Positions 1-5,570 of a stretch of 6,227 nucleotides of DNA are shown in pieces (within the stretch, counting starts at the first letter, position 1; each line of letters begins with the position of its first letter). A model generated the notes under the pieces. The model searched no databases. It was not told the origin of the DNA and saw only the letters and a list, made by a program, of their open reading frames with translations. The position numbers were made by a program, and so were the translations under genes. Source of the DNA: Nitrospira sp. (lineage in GTDB: Bacteria; Nitrospirota; Nitrospiria; Nitrospirales; Nitrospiraceae); NCBI GenBank assembly GCA_005116795.1, contig SWDL01000426.1, forward strand, positions 1 to 6,227, read 5' to 3'.

Positions 1-30
1 GACGGACTTTTTCAGCAGCCCGTTAGGGGA
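1..30. repeat. edge of a candidate dispersed intergenic repeat
   Basis: The first bases read GACGGACTTTTTCAGCAGCC followed by CGTTAG. They contain a T5 tract and short inverted arms, ACGG at 2-5 and CCGT at 20-23. From memory, elements with a core like CTTTTTCAGCAGCC are common between genes in Nitrospira-like and some deltaproteobacterial genomes, where they can sit at gene ends. Read on the minus strand it would lie downstream of the toxin-antitoxin genes and end in a run of A, so it is not a standard terminator for them. The element is cut by the window edge and only one copy is visible, so calling it a repeat is inference. Confidence 0.3.
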
Positions 31-40
31 CGGCGGGCGG

Positions 41-119
41 GAAAGGTGAGACGTAAAGTTGGATCAAACGCTGATGGCCGGAGCGTGAAAGGTGAAAGGT
101 GAGGGGGGGTAGGGTGAGG
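41..119. repeat. short imperfect tandem repeat (GTGAAAG type)
   Basis: GTGAAAG occurs twice in tandem (85-91 and 92-98), followed by the related GTGAGGG at 99-105 and GTGAGGA at 113-119. The ten-mer GAAAGGTGAG occurs exactly at 41-50 and again at 94-103. The tract is purine-rich on the plus strand, with a run of seven G after position 102. Stretches of repeated GTGAAA units are a familiar intergenic feature of Nitrospira-like genomes from memory. No gene was found in 1-145 on either strand. Confidence 0.5.
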
Positions 120-145
120 AGGCAGCCGACCAGCCAGGATGTCAG

Positions 146-358
146 CTACGACGCGCGGGCTTTCACCAAGGCGGGAGAGCGTGCCTCGATCTTCCGCATC
201 GCATCACGGTCGTACACTTTTTCGCCATAGGCTGGGCACTCGTGAAACTCAAGCGATGGGATGGTGTAGGTGCGTCCGCGATATTTGCCAATCCACCGTC
301 GGCGAACCTTCTTGATTCTGCCGCTCCCGCAGGTTGGGCATTTCGTGACGTTGATCAT
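146..358 (-). CDS. YgiT/MqsA-type zinc-finger antitoxin, one Cys ligand lost
   Basis: This 70-aa protein resembles the small YgiT-type (MqsA N-terminal-like) zinc-finger proteins encoded next to DUF4258 toxins. It has a first CxxC (Cys7-Pro-Thr-Cys10), a basic strand-rich middle, the typical PSLEFHEC segment, then a second knuckle and the closing EKVYDRDAMRKIEARSPA helix. The second knuckle should read CPxCGE but here is Cys41-Pro-Ala-Tyr44-Gly-Glu, so one of four zinc ligands is gone (TAT codon at 227-229, one G-to-A step from TGT). There is no helix-turn-helix domain, as is common in this short form. I prefer the ATG at 358 because GAGGA lies 8 nt upstream and the family typically begins MINVTKCPTCG. 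The in-frame ATG at 373 overlaps the toxin's ancestral TGA as TGATG and is the alternative start (75 aa). In the family the antitoxin binds and neutralises the toxin; whether this copy folds is doubtful. Confidence 0.75.
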   Translation of the reverse strand: MINVTKCPTCGSGRIKKVRRRWIGKYRGRTYTIPSLEFHECPAYGEKVYDRDAMRKIEARSPALVKARAS

Positions 359-372
359 AGCGCTCGTCCTCA

Positions 373-684
373 TCAGGAGGGTCTCTTGGAAGAAATGAGG
401 AAGTAGTAGGTTTCGATATCGACTTCGGCAACCAGTTTACCCTTTGTATAAATGGCAAGTCCACTCAGGTTCGTGCTCTAAATTACATAGCGGCGCTCTT
501 TCAGATTCTTTCGACGAGAGCTTCTCGAGCGAATAACTTTGCCGATCGCAACGGCGTTCAGAATAGACTCAGCGACATCGAGCTCCGTGATTCCATCAGC
601 CTCCATCTCTACACGTGCCTTTTCACTGAACGCATAATCCCCAGCGAGAACCGCTCGCTTGATGCGGACTAGGATATCACTCAT
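373..684 (-). pseudogene. DUF4258-type toxin interrupted by in-frame TAG at codon 69
   Basis: The open part (478-684, 68 aa) begins MSDILVRIKRAVLAGDYAFS and continues with helices typical of DUF4258 toxins, which are small RelE/BrnT-like presumed RNases paired with YgiT-type antitoxins. It stops at TAG 478-480 right after RRYVI. Reading on in the same frame gives 34 more residues (STNLSGLAIYTKGKLVAEV, then DIETYYFLISSKRPS) and ends at TGA 373-375, overlapping the antitoxin's upstream ATG. The full frame would be 103 codons, a normal family length, and relatives usually have Gln-Ser-Thr at this point. The stop is therefore most simply a CAG-to-TAG change. The lost C-terminal half holds the conserved Tyr/Lys-rich strands, so the 68-aa product should be inactive. 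The order toxin then antitoxin matches mqsRA-like operons. The ribosome site is weak (AAGG about 8 nt before ATG 684). Confidence 0.75.
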
Positions 685-849
685 TGTTTTGCCTTGACCT
701 GGATTGTCCCGAAGTTAATCAGGGAGGGGCAGATGGGATGATCCCGACTGCGGCCCGCCTGCCCGTCGTGGCACAGGAGCAACAGGCGCCTCGGCGCTTC
801 CGAAGTCCAGGCCCCGCGAGCAAAGGGAATGTCCCAGCAACCCTCACGC
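685..849. other. intergenic spacer between polA and the toxin gene
   Basis: These 165 bases follow the polA stop and precede the toxin start, both on the minus strand. I looked for a polA terminator and for a toxin promoter. The only compact inverted repeat is GCGCC-GA-GGCGC (minus strand, around 785-800), whose loop is too short and which has no U tract. No convincing -35/-10 pair was found for the toxin. Confidence 0.4.
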
Positions 850-2313
850 CTAGGGATGCGCTTCCCGCCAATTCTTGCCGACGCCGAGATCCACTTTGAG
901 TGGGACAGACAGGCTCAAGCGTGCACCGGCGGCTTCCATCTCGGCCTTCACGAGCCGCTCGACCTGCTCCACTTCCTCCTCCGGCGTCTCGAAGATCAGC
1001 TCGTCATGGACCTGAAGAATCATCTTGGTCGAGGGCAGCTCGGCCTGCAGCCTCCGGCTCACCGCGATCATGGCCACTTTGATAATGTCGGCCGCCGACC
1101 CTTGGATGGGGCTGTTGACGGCCATGCGCTCGCCGAAACCACGTTGCGTGGGATCGGAGCTTTGCAGCTCTGGAATCGGTCGGCGCCGTCCCAGGATGGT
1201 TGTCGTGAATCCCTTCTGCTTGCCCTCAGCAATATTCTGATCCATGAGGGCTCGAACCGAGCCAAAGCGTTCAAAGAACGTGTCGATGTACTGCTTGGCC
1301 TCGGCTTGGGAGACGCCGATATTTTGTGAGAGTCCAAACGGACTGATCCCGTAGACGATGCCGAACACCACGCTCTTGGCCGCGCGCCGCATCTCCCGCG
1401 TGATCTGACCGGCCGGCAACTTGAAGATCTCCACCGCCGTAGCCATGTGAATGTCTTCCCCTCGCTCAAAAACTTTTAGGAGCGTCGGGTCTTGCGACAG
1501 GTGCGCCAGGATGCGCGGCTCGATCTGGCTGTAGTCGGCGCAGACCAACGCATGGCCCGGAGGCGCGATGAAGGCCTCGCGAATCCGGAGCCCGTATTCA
1601 CCCTTGACCGGAATGTTCTGGAGATTGGGCTCGGTCGATGAGAGGCGTCCAGTCGCCGCCACCGTCTGATTCAGCGAGGTGTGCAGCCGCCCGGTTTCCG
1701 GATTCACGAGTTCCGGCAGCGCGTCCACATACGTGGACTTGAGCTTACTGAGACTGCGGTAGTTCAGAATCTGGACCGGCAGGTCGTGCTGTGTCGCTAA
1801 TTGCGTGAGCGTGTCTTCGTCGGTGGAGTAGCCGGTCTTGGTTTTCCGGATCGGCTTGAGCTTGAGTTTCTCGAAGAGCACGACGGCCAACTGCTTGGGC
1901 GAGTTGATGTTGAAGGCCTCGCCGGCGAGACCCGCGATGGTCTCCATCATGCGCTCCAGCTCGCGTTCCAGCTCCTTGCCCAGGGCCTCAAGCGCCCCCA
2001 CGTCCAGCAGGAAGCCGTTCCGCTCGATCTCGGCCAGGACCGGCACGAGCGGCATCTCGACCTCGTCGAAGAGCCTGAGGCTTCCTTGGGCCTCAAGACG
2101 CGCTCGCATTTCAGGGACCAGCCGGCACACGACCGTCGCGGTTTCGGCCGCCTCGCGATCCGTCGGTGGAGCAGGCTGATCAAACAGACCGTTCGGAGCC
2201 TGAGCGTCAGGCGCTGGGGCTCCACCAGCCAGCCGATGCCCCAGCACCTCCTGGGCCACGGTGTCCAGATCGTGATTCCGGCGATTGGGATTCAGCAGAT
2301 AGTCGGCGACCAT
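850..2313 (-). CDS. polA: Klenow-like polymerase fragment of split polA
   Basis: This is the downstream open frame of the broken polA, given separately because it could be translated on its own. ATG 2313 (MVADYLLNPNRRNHDLDTVA) lies inside the end of the upstream frame, whose TGA is at 2292-2294, so re-initiation by a terminating ribosome is possible. The product would be 487 aa and would keep the entire palm, fingers and thumb (motifs A, B and C) while losing the 5'-3' exonuclease and half of the exonuclease-like domain. Motif A has Pro where most Pol I enzymes have Leu (DYSQIE-P-R). There is no strong ribosome-binding site before ATG 2313. Independent expression is inference; the homology is clear. 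Confidence 0.55.
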   Translation of the reverse strand: MVADYLLNPNRRNHDLDTVAQEVLGHRLAGGAPAPDAQAPNGLFDQPAPPTDREAAETATVVCRLVPEMRARLEAQGSLRLFDEVEMPLVPVLAEIERNGFLLDVGALEALGKELERELERMMETIAGLAGEAFNINSPKQLAVVLFEKLKLKPIRKTKTGYSTDEDTLTQLATQHDLPVQILNYRSLSKLKSTYVDALPELVNPETGRLHTSLNQTVAATGRLSSTEPNLQNIPVKGEYGLRIREAFIAPPGHALVCADYSQIEPRILAHLSQDPTLLKVFERGEDIHMATAVEIFKLPAGQITREMRRAAKSVVFGIVYGISPFGLSQNIGVSQAEAKQYIDTFFERFGSVRALMDQNIAEGKQKGFTTTILGRRRPIPELQSSDPTQRGFGERMAVNSPIQGSAADIIKVAMIAVSRRLQAELPSTKMILQVHDELIFETPEEEVEQVERLVKAEMEAAGARLSLSVPLKVDLGVGKNWREAHP

Positions 2314-3458
2314 CGTATCGAAGCAGGGCGGCGCCAGCGCCGCCCCGGCGCGATGGAGCGCCCCTTCAGGACGCCCACATTCAGCAACAGGTCTCGAAGG
2401 GGCGCCTCCAGTCTGGACGCCGTGACGGCCTTGGCGCCGGCCGTGGAGAAGGCCATCCCTACGATGGAGGCACGGACGCCCGATTCTCCACCTGTCGCGA
2501 CCGAGACGCCGACGGTGTCTCCGGCGTGGATGGTCTCCGTCCAGCGTCTTGCGTTCGCCTCGTCGGCAAGCGTCTCGGTCGCGAAGGAGACGGCGTCAGC
2601 CGGCGCCTCGACCGGCTGGACGGCCTTGAGCAGCGTGAAGAATCCCAATTCACGCAGCAGCGGCGCCAGGCGATCGGCCTGAGGCGGCGTGACGGCGAAG
2701 GCCCCGGCGTCGAAGTGAATCGGGGCGGCCCGATCGATGGTCGCGAGTCGGCGGCTGAGGCGCGCCTGCTCGGCCTGCTCCGTCAGCAAGGCTCTGGTCT
2801 TCGGCGCGGCGACGTCATCAAGATGAGCCAACAGATTTTCGATCGTGCCGAACTGCGTGATGAGCTTGATCGCCGTCTTCTCGCCGATGCCCTTGACGCC
2901 GGGAATATTGTCGGCGCTGTCGCCCATCAGCCCCATGACGTCGACCACGCGCGCGGGCTCGACGCCGAACCGCTCCCGGCACTCCGCTTCGCCGGACCAC
3001 TTGTCCTTCACGGGGTCATAGATGCGCACCGACGGCGACAGCAGTTGGAACATGTCCTTGTCGCCCGTGACGATGACCACGTCGTACCCGGCCTGCTCGG
3101 CCTGGTGCGCCAGCGTCCCGATCAGATCATCGGCCTCATAGCCCGACGCCCGCACACCGGGAATGCCCAGCGCCTCCACAACCTGATGGACGTAGGGAAT
3201 TTGCACCTGCATGCCCTCGGGCATCGGCGGGCGCTGCGCCTTATAGTCCTTGAAGGCCTGGTGGCGGAGGGTCGGCCCCTTTTCGTCGAAGGCCACGGCC
3301 AAGCCGTCGGGGTGGTGCTCCCTGATGATTTTCAGGAGCGTGGTGGTGAAGCCGTACACCGCGTTGGTCGGCATCCCCTTCGCATTGGTGAGCGGCGGCA
3401 GCGCGAAGAAGGCCCGATAGATGTAGGCGCTGCCGTCGATGAGATAGAGGGTGGGCAT
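2292..3458 (-). CDS. polA: 5'-3' exonuclease half of split polA
   Basis: This is the upstream open frame of polA, 388 codons from ATG 3458. Residues 1 to about 280 form a complete PIN-like 5' nuclease with its helix-hairpin-helix (VKGIGEKTAIKLI, about 188-200) and the acidic metal-binding residues. Residues about 300-365 start the 3'-5' exonuclease-like domain, and after Lys365 the frame runs into 23 unrelated residues (GRSIAPGRRWRRPASIRW and on) before TGA. The segment between SIVGMAFST and LRDLLL is about 14 residues shorter than in E. coli, which may be a lineage trait. If translated it would resemble a free-standing 5' nuclease, a form known to be active when separated from Pol I. Confidence 0.55.
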   Translation of the reverse strand: MPTLYLIDGSAYIYRAFFALPPLTNAKGMPTNAVYGFTTTLLKIIREHHPDGLAVAFDEKGPTLRHQAFKDYKAQRPPMPEGMQVQIPYVHQVVEALGIPGVRASGYEADDLIGTLAHQAEQAGYDVVIVTGDKDMFQLLSPSVRIYDPVKDKWSGEAECRERFGVEPARVVDVMGLMGDSADNIPGVKGIGEKTAIKLITQFGTIENLLAHLDDVAAPKTRALLTEQAEQARLSRRLATIDRAAPIHFDAGAFAVTPPQADRLAPLLRELGFFTLLKAVQPVEAPADAVSFATETLADEANARRWTETIHAGDTVGVSVATGGESGVRASIVGMAFSTAGAKAVTASRLEAPLRDLLLNVGVLKGRSIAPGRRWRRPASIRWSPTIC

Positions 3459-3489
3459 GGCGCTCAGGCTATGGGCTCTCGCCTGAATT

Positions 3490-3903
3490 CTAGTCGTCGC
3501 CGGCCACGATCAAGGGCGGCTTCCGGAACTTGTCCCGCAGCTTATTGATGGCCCCCAGCACCGACGGTTGCCCGATGAGCCTCCGTTCCAATCGGCGCTT
3601 GCCTGGGAAATCCAGCATGGAAATGCCGATGAGCATCGTCAGCAACCCCTGGCCCGGCAGGAACAGCATGGCCAAGCCGGCGAGCAGAAACACCACGCCG
3701 ATCACGTTCTTGACGAGATGCCCCACGATCTGCAGCACCGGATGGTGGTCCTGCATCCAGGTGCGGGGACGCCGATCGTCGAAAAAATCCTCGGGAAGCC
3801 GGACGAGAATAATGGGAATGACGATCAGGCTGCCCACGAAACCCACGAGAGAGGCCACCGTCAGGGGAATGAGCACGTCTGGTGAAAATAGCGTCTCGAA
3901 CAT
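3490..3903 (-). CDS. PGPGW-type small transmembrane protein
   Basis: This 137-aa inner-membrane protein has an N-terminal hydrophobic segment (about 9-36, DVLIPLTVASLVGFVGSLIV onward) and a charged loop with DDRRPRTW (42-49). A second hydrophobic region at about 57-97 breaks at FLPGQGLLTMLIG and is followed by DFPGKRRLERRL (98-109). The Pro-Gly-x-Gly break plus FPGKRRLERRL matches the PGPGW putative transmembrane family; the final Trp of the name motif is Leu here. The cytoplasmic tail is basic (NKLRDKFRKPP). The function of the family is unknown. TAG 3490 is 31 bp before polA ATG 3458 on the same strand, so the two are likely one transcript. ATG 3903 lacks a good ribosome site; a weak extended -10 lies just upstream. 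Downstream starts would cut into the first membrane segment, so 3903 is kept. Confidence 0.78.
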   Translation of the reverse strand: MFETLFSPDVLIPLTVASLVGFVGSLIVIPIILVRLPEDFFDDRRPRTWMQDHHPVLQIVGHLVKNVIGVVFLLAGLAMLFLPGQGLLTMLIGISMLDFPGKRRLERRLIGQPSVLGAINKLRDKFRKPPLIVAGDD

Positions 3904-3905
3904 GG

Positions 3906-3941
3906 AGGCGGCATCCTAGCAAGGGCGTCGGAGGAATGCAA
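3906..3941 (-). promoter_or_regulatory. possible promoter for the PGPGW-polA operon
   Basis: On the minus strand TTGCAT (3936-3941) and TAGGAT (3913-3918) are separated by exactly 17 bp, and the -10 is preceded by TGC, giving an extended -10 (TGCTAGGAT). The predicted start near 3906 would leave only a few bases before ATG 3903, which also lacks a Shine-Dalgarno. The hexamers match consensus at only 3/6 and 4/6, so this is a weak call. Confidence 0.25.
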
Positions 3942-3981
3942 AATGGTCCTTGGCTGGAGGCCCCAAGGCTGTTTCATGTTG

Positions 3982-3999
3982 AATGGTTCATTTTCCATT
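3982..3999. promoter_or_regulatory. inverted repeat over the hutH -35 region
   Basis: AATGG (3982-3986) and CCATT (3995-3999) are inverted arms with an 8-base spacer, overlapping the position expected for the hutH -35 element. A repressor bound here would block RNA polymerase. The arms are short and the sequence does not resemble the known HutC operator, so an operator role is speculative. Confidence 0.2.
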
Positions 4000-4022
4000 T
4001 GCACGGACAGTCGCGTTATAAT
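3992..4022 (+). promoter_or_regulatory. hutH promoter with perfect TATAAT
   Basis: A perfect -10 hexamer TATAAT lies at 4017-4022. The best -35 candidate is TTTCCA (3992-3997; 4 of 6 matches to TTGACA) with a long 19-bp spacer. Transcription would start around A4029, about 3 nt before the hutH GTG at 4032, predicting a nearly leaderless mRNA. That fits the absence of any Shine-Dalgarno before the GTG. Confidence 0.5.
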
Positions 4023-4031
4023 CGCGTCATC

Positions 4032-5570
4032 GTGCATTCCCTTGCTTTGACCGGCCAGACCCTCTCGATCGAGGACTTCTACGACGTGGCGCTCCACCGG
4101 CACCCGGTGCGCCTGGCGCCCTCGGCCATCAGGCGCATGGTCAGGGCCCACGGGGTGATCCGCCGGGCTGCGGCCGGCGCCAAGCCCGTCTACGGGGTCA
4201 CGACCGGCTTCGGCAAACTGGCCGACCAGCGCATTCCCCAATCCGACATCGAACAGCTCCAAGTGAACCTGGTCCGGAGCCACGCGGCCGGTGTCGGCGA
4301 GCCGTTGACCACAGAAGAAACGCGGGGCCTGATGCTCCTGCGCGCGAACGTGCTGGCCCGCGGCCACAGCGGCGTGCGTCCCAGTCTGGTGAGCGATCTC
4401 CTCCAACTCTTGAACCGGCGCGTCCATCCGGTGATTCCCTGTCGCGGCTCGGTCGGGGCCTGTGGCGATCTGGCCCCGCTGGCCCATCTCGCGCTGGTGC
4501 TCATCGGAGAAGGGGAAGCCATGATCGGCTCGCGCCGCGTCTCCGGTCGAGCGGCCTTGACTCATGCCGGGCTGAAACCGATTCGCCTCGACGCAAAGGA
4601 AGGGCTGTCCCTCGTCAACGGGACGCAGGCGATGCTAGCCTTGGGCCTGCTGGCCCTCCGCCGGGCCACGATCTTGATCGATACCGCCGATGTGGCCGGC
4701 GCCCTGACGCTGGAGGCGCTGAAGGGCACGCCGGTCGCCTTCGATGCGCGCATCCATCGGCTCCGCCCCTACCCGGGGCAAATGACGGTCGCTGCCAATC
4801 TGCGCGCGCTGCTGGCAAAGAGTGAGATTCGGGTCTCGCACATGGACTGCTCGCGGGTACAGGACGCCTACAGTCTACGCTGCATGCCGCAGGTCCACGG
4901 GGCGGTGCGTGACGCCTTGGACTACATTCGTCGGACCTTGCTCATCGAGTTGAACAGCGTCACCGACAATCCCCTGGTGTTTCCAGATCGGAACGAAGTG
5001 CTCTCCGGCGGGAATTTCCATGGCCAACCGCTGGGGCTCGTGCTGGACCACATGGCCATCGCGATCACGGAACTCGCGAGCATCGCCGAGCGCCGCATCG
5101 AACGGCTGACCAATCCTGAATATGGCGACCTCCCGCCCTTCTTGAGCCCAGATCCCGGCTTGAATTCAGGATTCATGCTGGCGCAGGTGACCGCGGCGGC
5201 CCTGACATCCGAGAACAAAGTCCTGTCTCATCCGGCCTCGGTCGATTCGATTCCGACCTCGGGAAATCGGGAAGATCATGTCAGCATGGGCATGGGCTCG
5301 GCGCTGAAACTCAAGCAGGTCCTGACGAACGCGGAGTACGTTCTCGCCATCGAGCTCATGTGCGCCGCGCAAGGTGTCGAGTTTCATCGCCCGCTCAAGC
5401 CCGGCGTGGGGAGCCGCCTCGCCTGCCGAGGCCTCCGCCGCGTCGTGCCGCGATTGGAACAGGACCGGGTCATGGGACCGGATATTGAACGCGTTCGGTC
5501 GCTCGTCGCCGACGGTCTGTTTATGAAGGTCCTCTCCACCTGCCGGCCCCCCTCAAGGAGGACATCATGA
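4032..5570 (+). CDS. hutH: histidine ammonia-lyase with Ala-Cys-Gly MIO motif
   Basis: This cytosolic enzyme removes ammonia from L-histidine to give trans-urocanate, the first step of histidine breakdown. From GTG 4032 the protein has 512 aa, normal for the family (about 500-515). Its numbering tracks Pseudomonas putida HutH: Tyr54 (VYGVTTGFGKLA), His84 (RSHAAGVGE), Asn196 (LVNGTQ), Gln277 and Tyr280 (VQDAYSLRC), Arg283, Phe329 (GGNFHGQP), Glu414 (GNREDHVSM). The electrophilic MIO cofactor normally forms from Ala-Ser-Gly; here the signature is GSVGACGDLAPLAH with Cys144 (TGT 4461-4463). Cys at this position can still yield active enzyme in P. putida. The frame is open back to ATG 3882, but the extra 50 residues look non-homologous and overlap the divergent gene, so GTG 4032, just after TATAAT, is the likely start. 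The stop overlaps the next ATG as ATGA, and hutU follows, so this is the head of a hut operon. A non-histidine aromatic lyase is less likely given HutU next door. Confidence 0.92.
   Translation: MHSLALTGQTLSIEDFYDVALHRHPVRLAPSAIRRMVRAHGVIRRAAAGAKPVYGVTTGFGKLADQRIPQSDIEQLQVNLVRSHAAGVGEPLTTEETRGLMLLRANVLARGHSGVRPSLVSDLLQLLNRRVHPVIPCRGSVGACGDLAPLAHLALVLIGEGEAMIGSRRVSGRAALTHAGLKPIRLDAKEGLSLVNGTQAMLALGLLALRRATILIDTADVAGALTLEALKGTPVAFDARIHRLRPYPGQMTVAANLRALLAKSEIRVSHMDCSRVQDAYSLRCMPQVHGAVRDALDYIRRTLLIELNSVTDNPLVFPDRNEVLSGGNFHGQPLGLVLDHMAIAITELASIAERRIERLTNPEYGDLPPFLSPDPGLNSGFMLAQVTAAALTSENKVLSHPASVDSIPTSGNREDHVSMGMGSALKLKQVLTNAEYVLAIELMCAAQGVEFHRPLKPGVGSRLACRGLRRVVPRLEQDRVMGPDIERVRSLVADGLFMKVLSTCRPPSRRTS
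5555..5561 (+). promoter_or_regulatory. strong Shine-Dalgarno inside the hutH 3' end
   Basis: AAGGAGG at 5555-5561 lies 5 nt before ATG 5567. It is the best ribosome-binding site in the window and marks the start of a small gene overlapping the hutH stop (ATGA). Confidence 0.7.

Larger units (their letters stand above)
850..3458 (-). pseudogene. polA: DNA polymerase I, frameshifted in the exonuclease domain
   Basis: Pol I fills gaps and removes RNA primers and damaged strands in repair and lagging-strand synthesis. The first frame runs from ATG 3458 to TGA 2292. It carries the complete 5'-3' exonuclease: acidic residues in YLIDGSAYIYRAFF (about 5-18), SGYEADDLIG (105-114), TGDKD (131-135), GDSADNIPGVKGIGEKTA (179-196). 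It continues into a 3'-5' exonuclease-like region up to GVLK (Lys365). The second frame continues as LHRAGAALAPPCFDTMVADY and holds the whole polymerase domain to TAG 850: TGRLSSTEPNLQNIP, motif A DYSQIEPR (about 1516-1536), motif B RRAAKSVVFGIVYG (about 1345-1390), motif C QVHDELIFE (about 990-1011). Against E. coli Pol I, 11 residues (VGQNLKYDRGI) should separate the two parts but only 5 nt remain, a net loss of 28 bp at about 2359-2363. Restored length would be about 878 aa, normal for Pol I. Exo motif I is degenerate (Ser and Ala where Asp355 and Glu357 should be). ATG 3458 lacks a clear Shine-Dalgarno and lies 31 bp after the upstream gene. Identity is certain; functional state is not. 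Confidence 0.93.

Noticed and set aside
99..121. Possible G-quadruplex in the G-rich tract
   Set aside because: Only one long G run and one GGG triplet are present, the rest being GG pairs; this is more simply part of the imperfect repeat.
249..464. 71-codon minus-strand frame over the end of the toxin and start of the antitoxin
   Set aside because: It runs out of frame with both family-matching genes and has no recognisable motif.
783..802. Possible polA terminator hairpin
   Set aside because: The GCGCC/GGCGC arms have a 2-nt loop and no U-rich tail on the minus strand.
829..2682. Other plus-strand open frames across polA (829-1329 and 1801-2682)
   Set aside because: Both are reverse-strand shadows of the polymerase coding sequence with low-complexity composition.
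2166..3548. 460-codon open frame on the plus strand
   Set aside because: It lies antisense to polA, whose protein motifs are unmistakable. The product is Arg/Gly/Asp-rich with no recognisable domain, as expected for a shadow frame in GC-rich DNA.
3882..4031. N-terminal extension of hutH from ATG 3882
   Set aside because: The 50 extra residues have no HutH character, overlap the divergent membrane gene, and include the TATAAT box. GGAGG lies only 1 nt from the alternative ATG at 3936, too close to act as its ribosome site.
3861..4565. 234-codon open frame on the minus strand
   Set aside because: It is antisense to hutH and crosses the divergent promoter region. It is His/Gln/Gly-rich and resembles no protein family.
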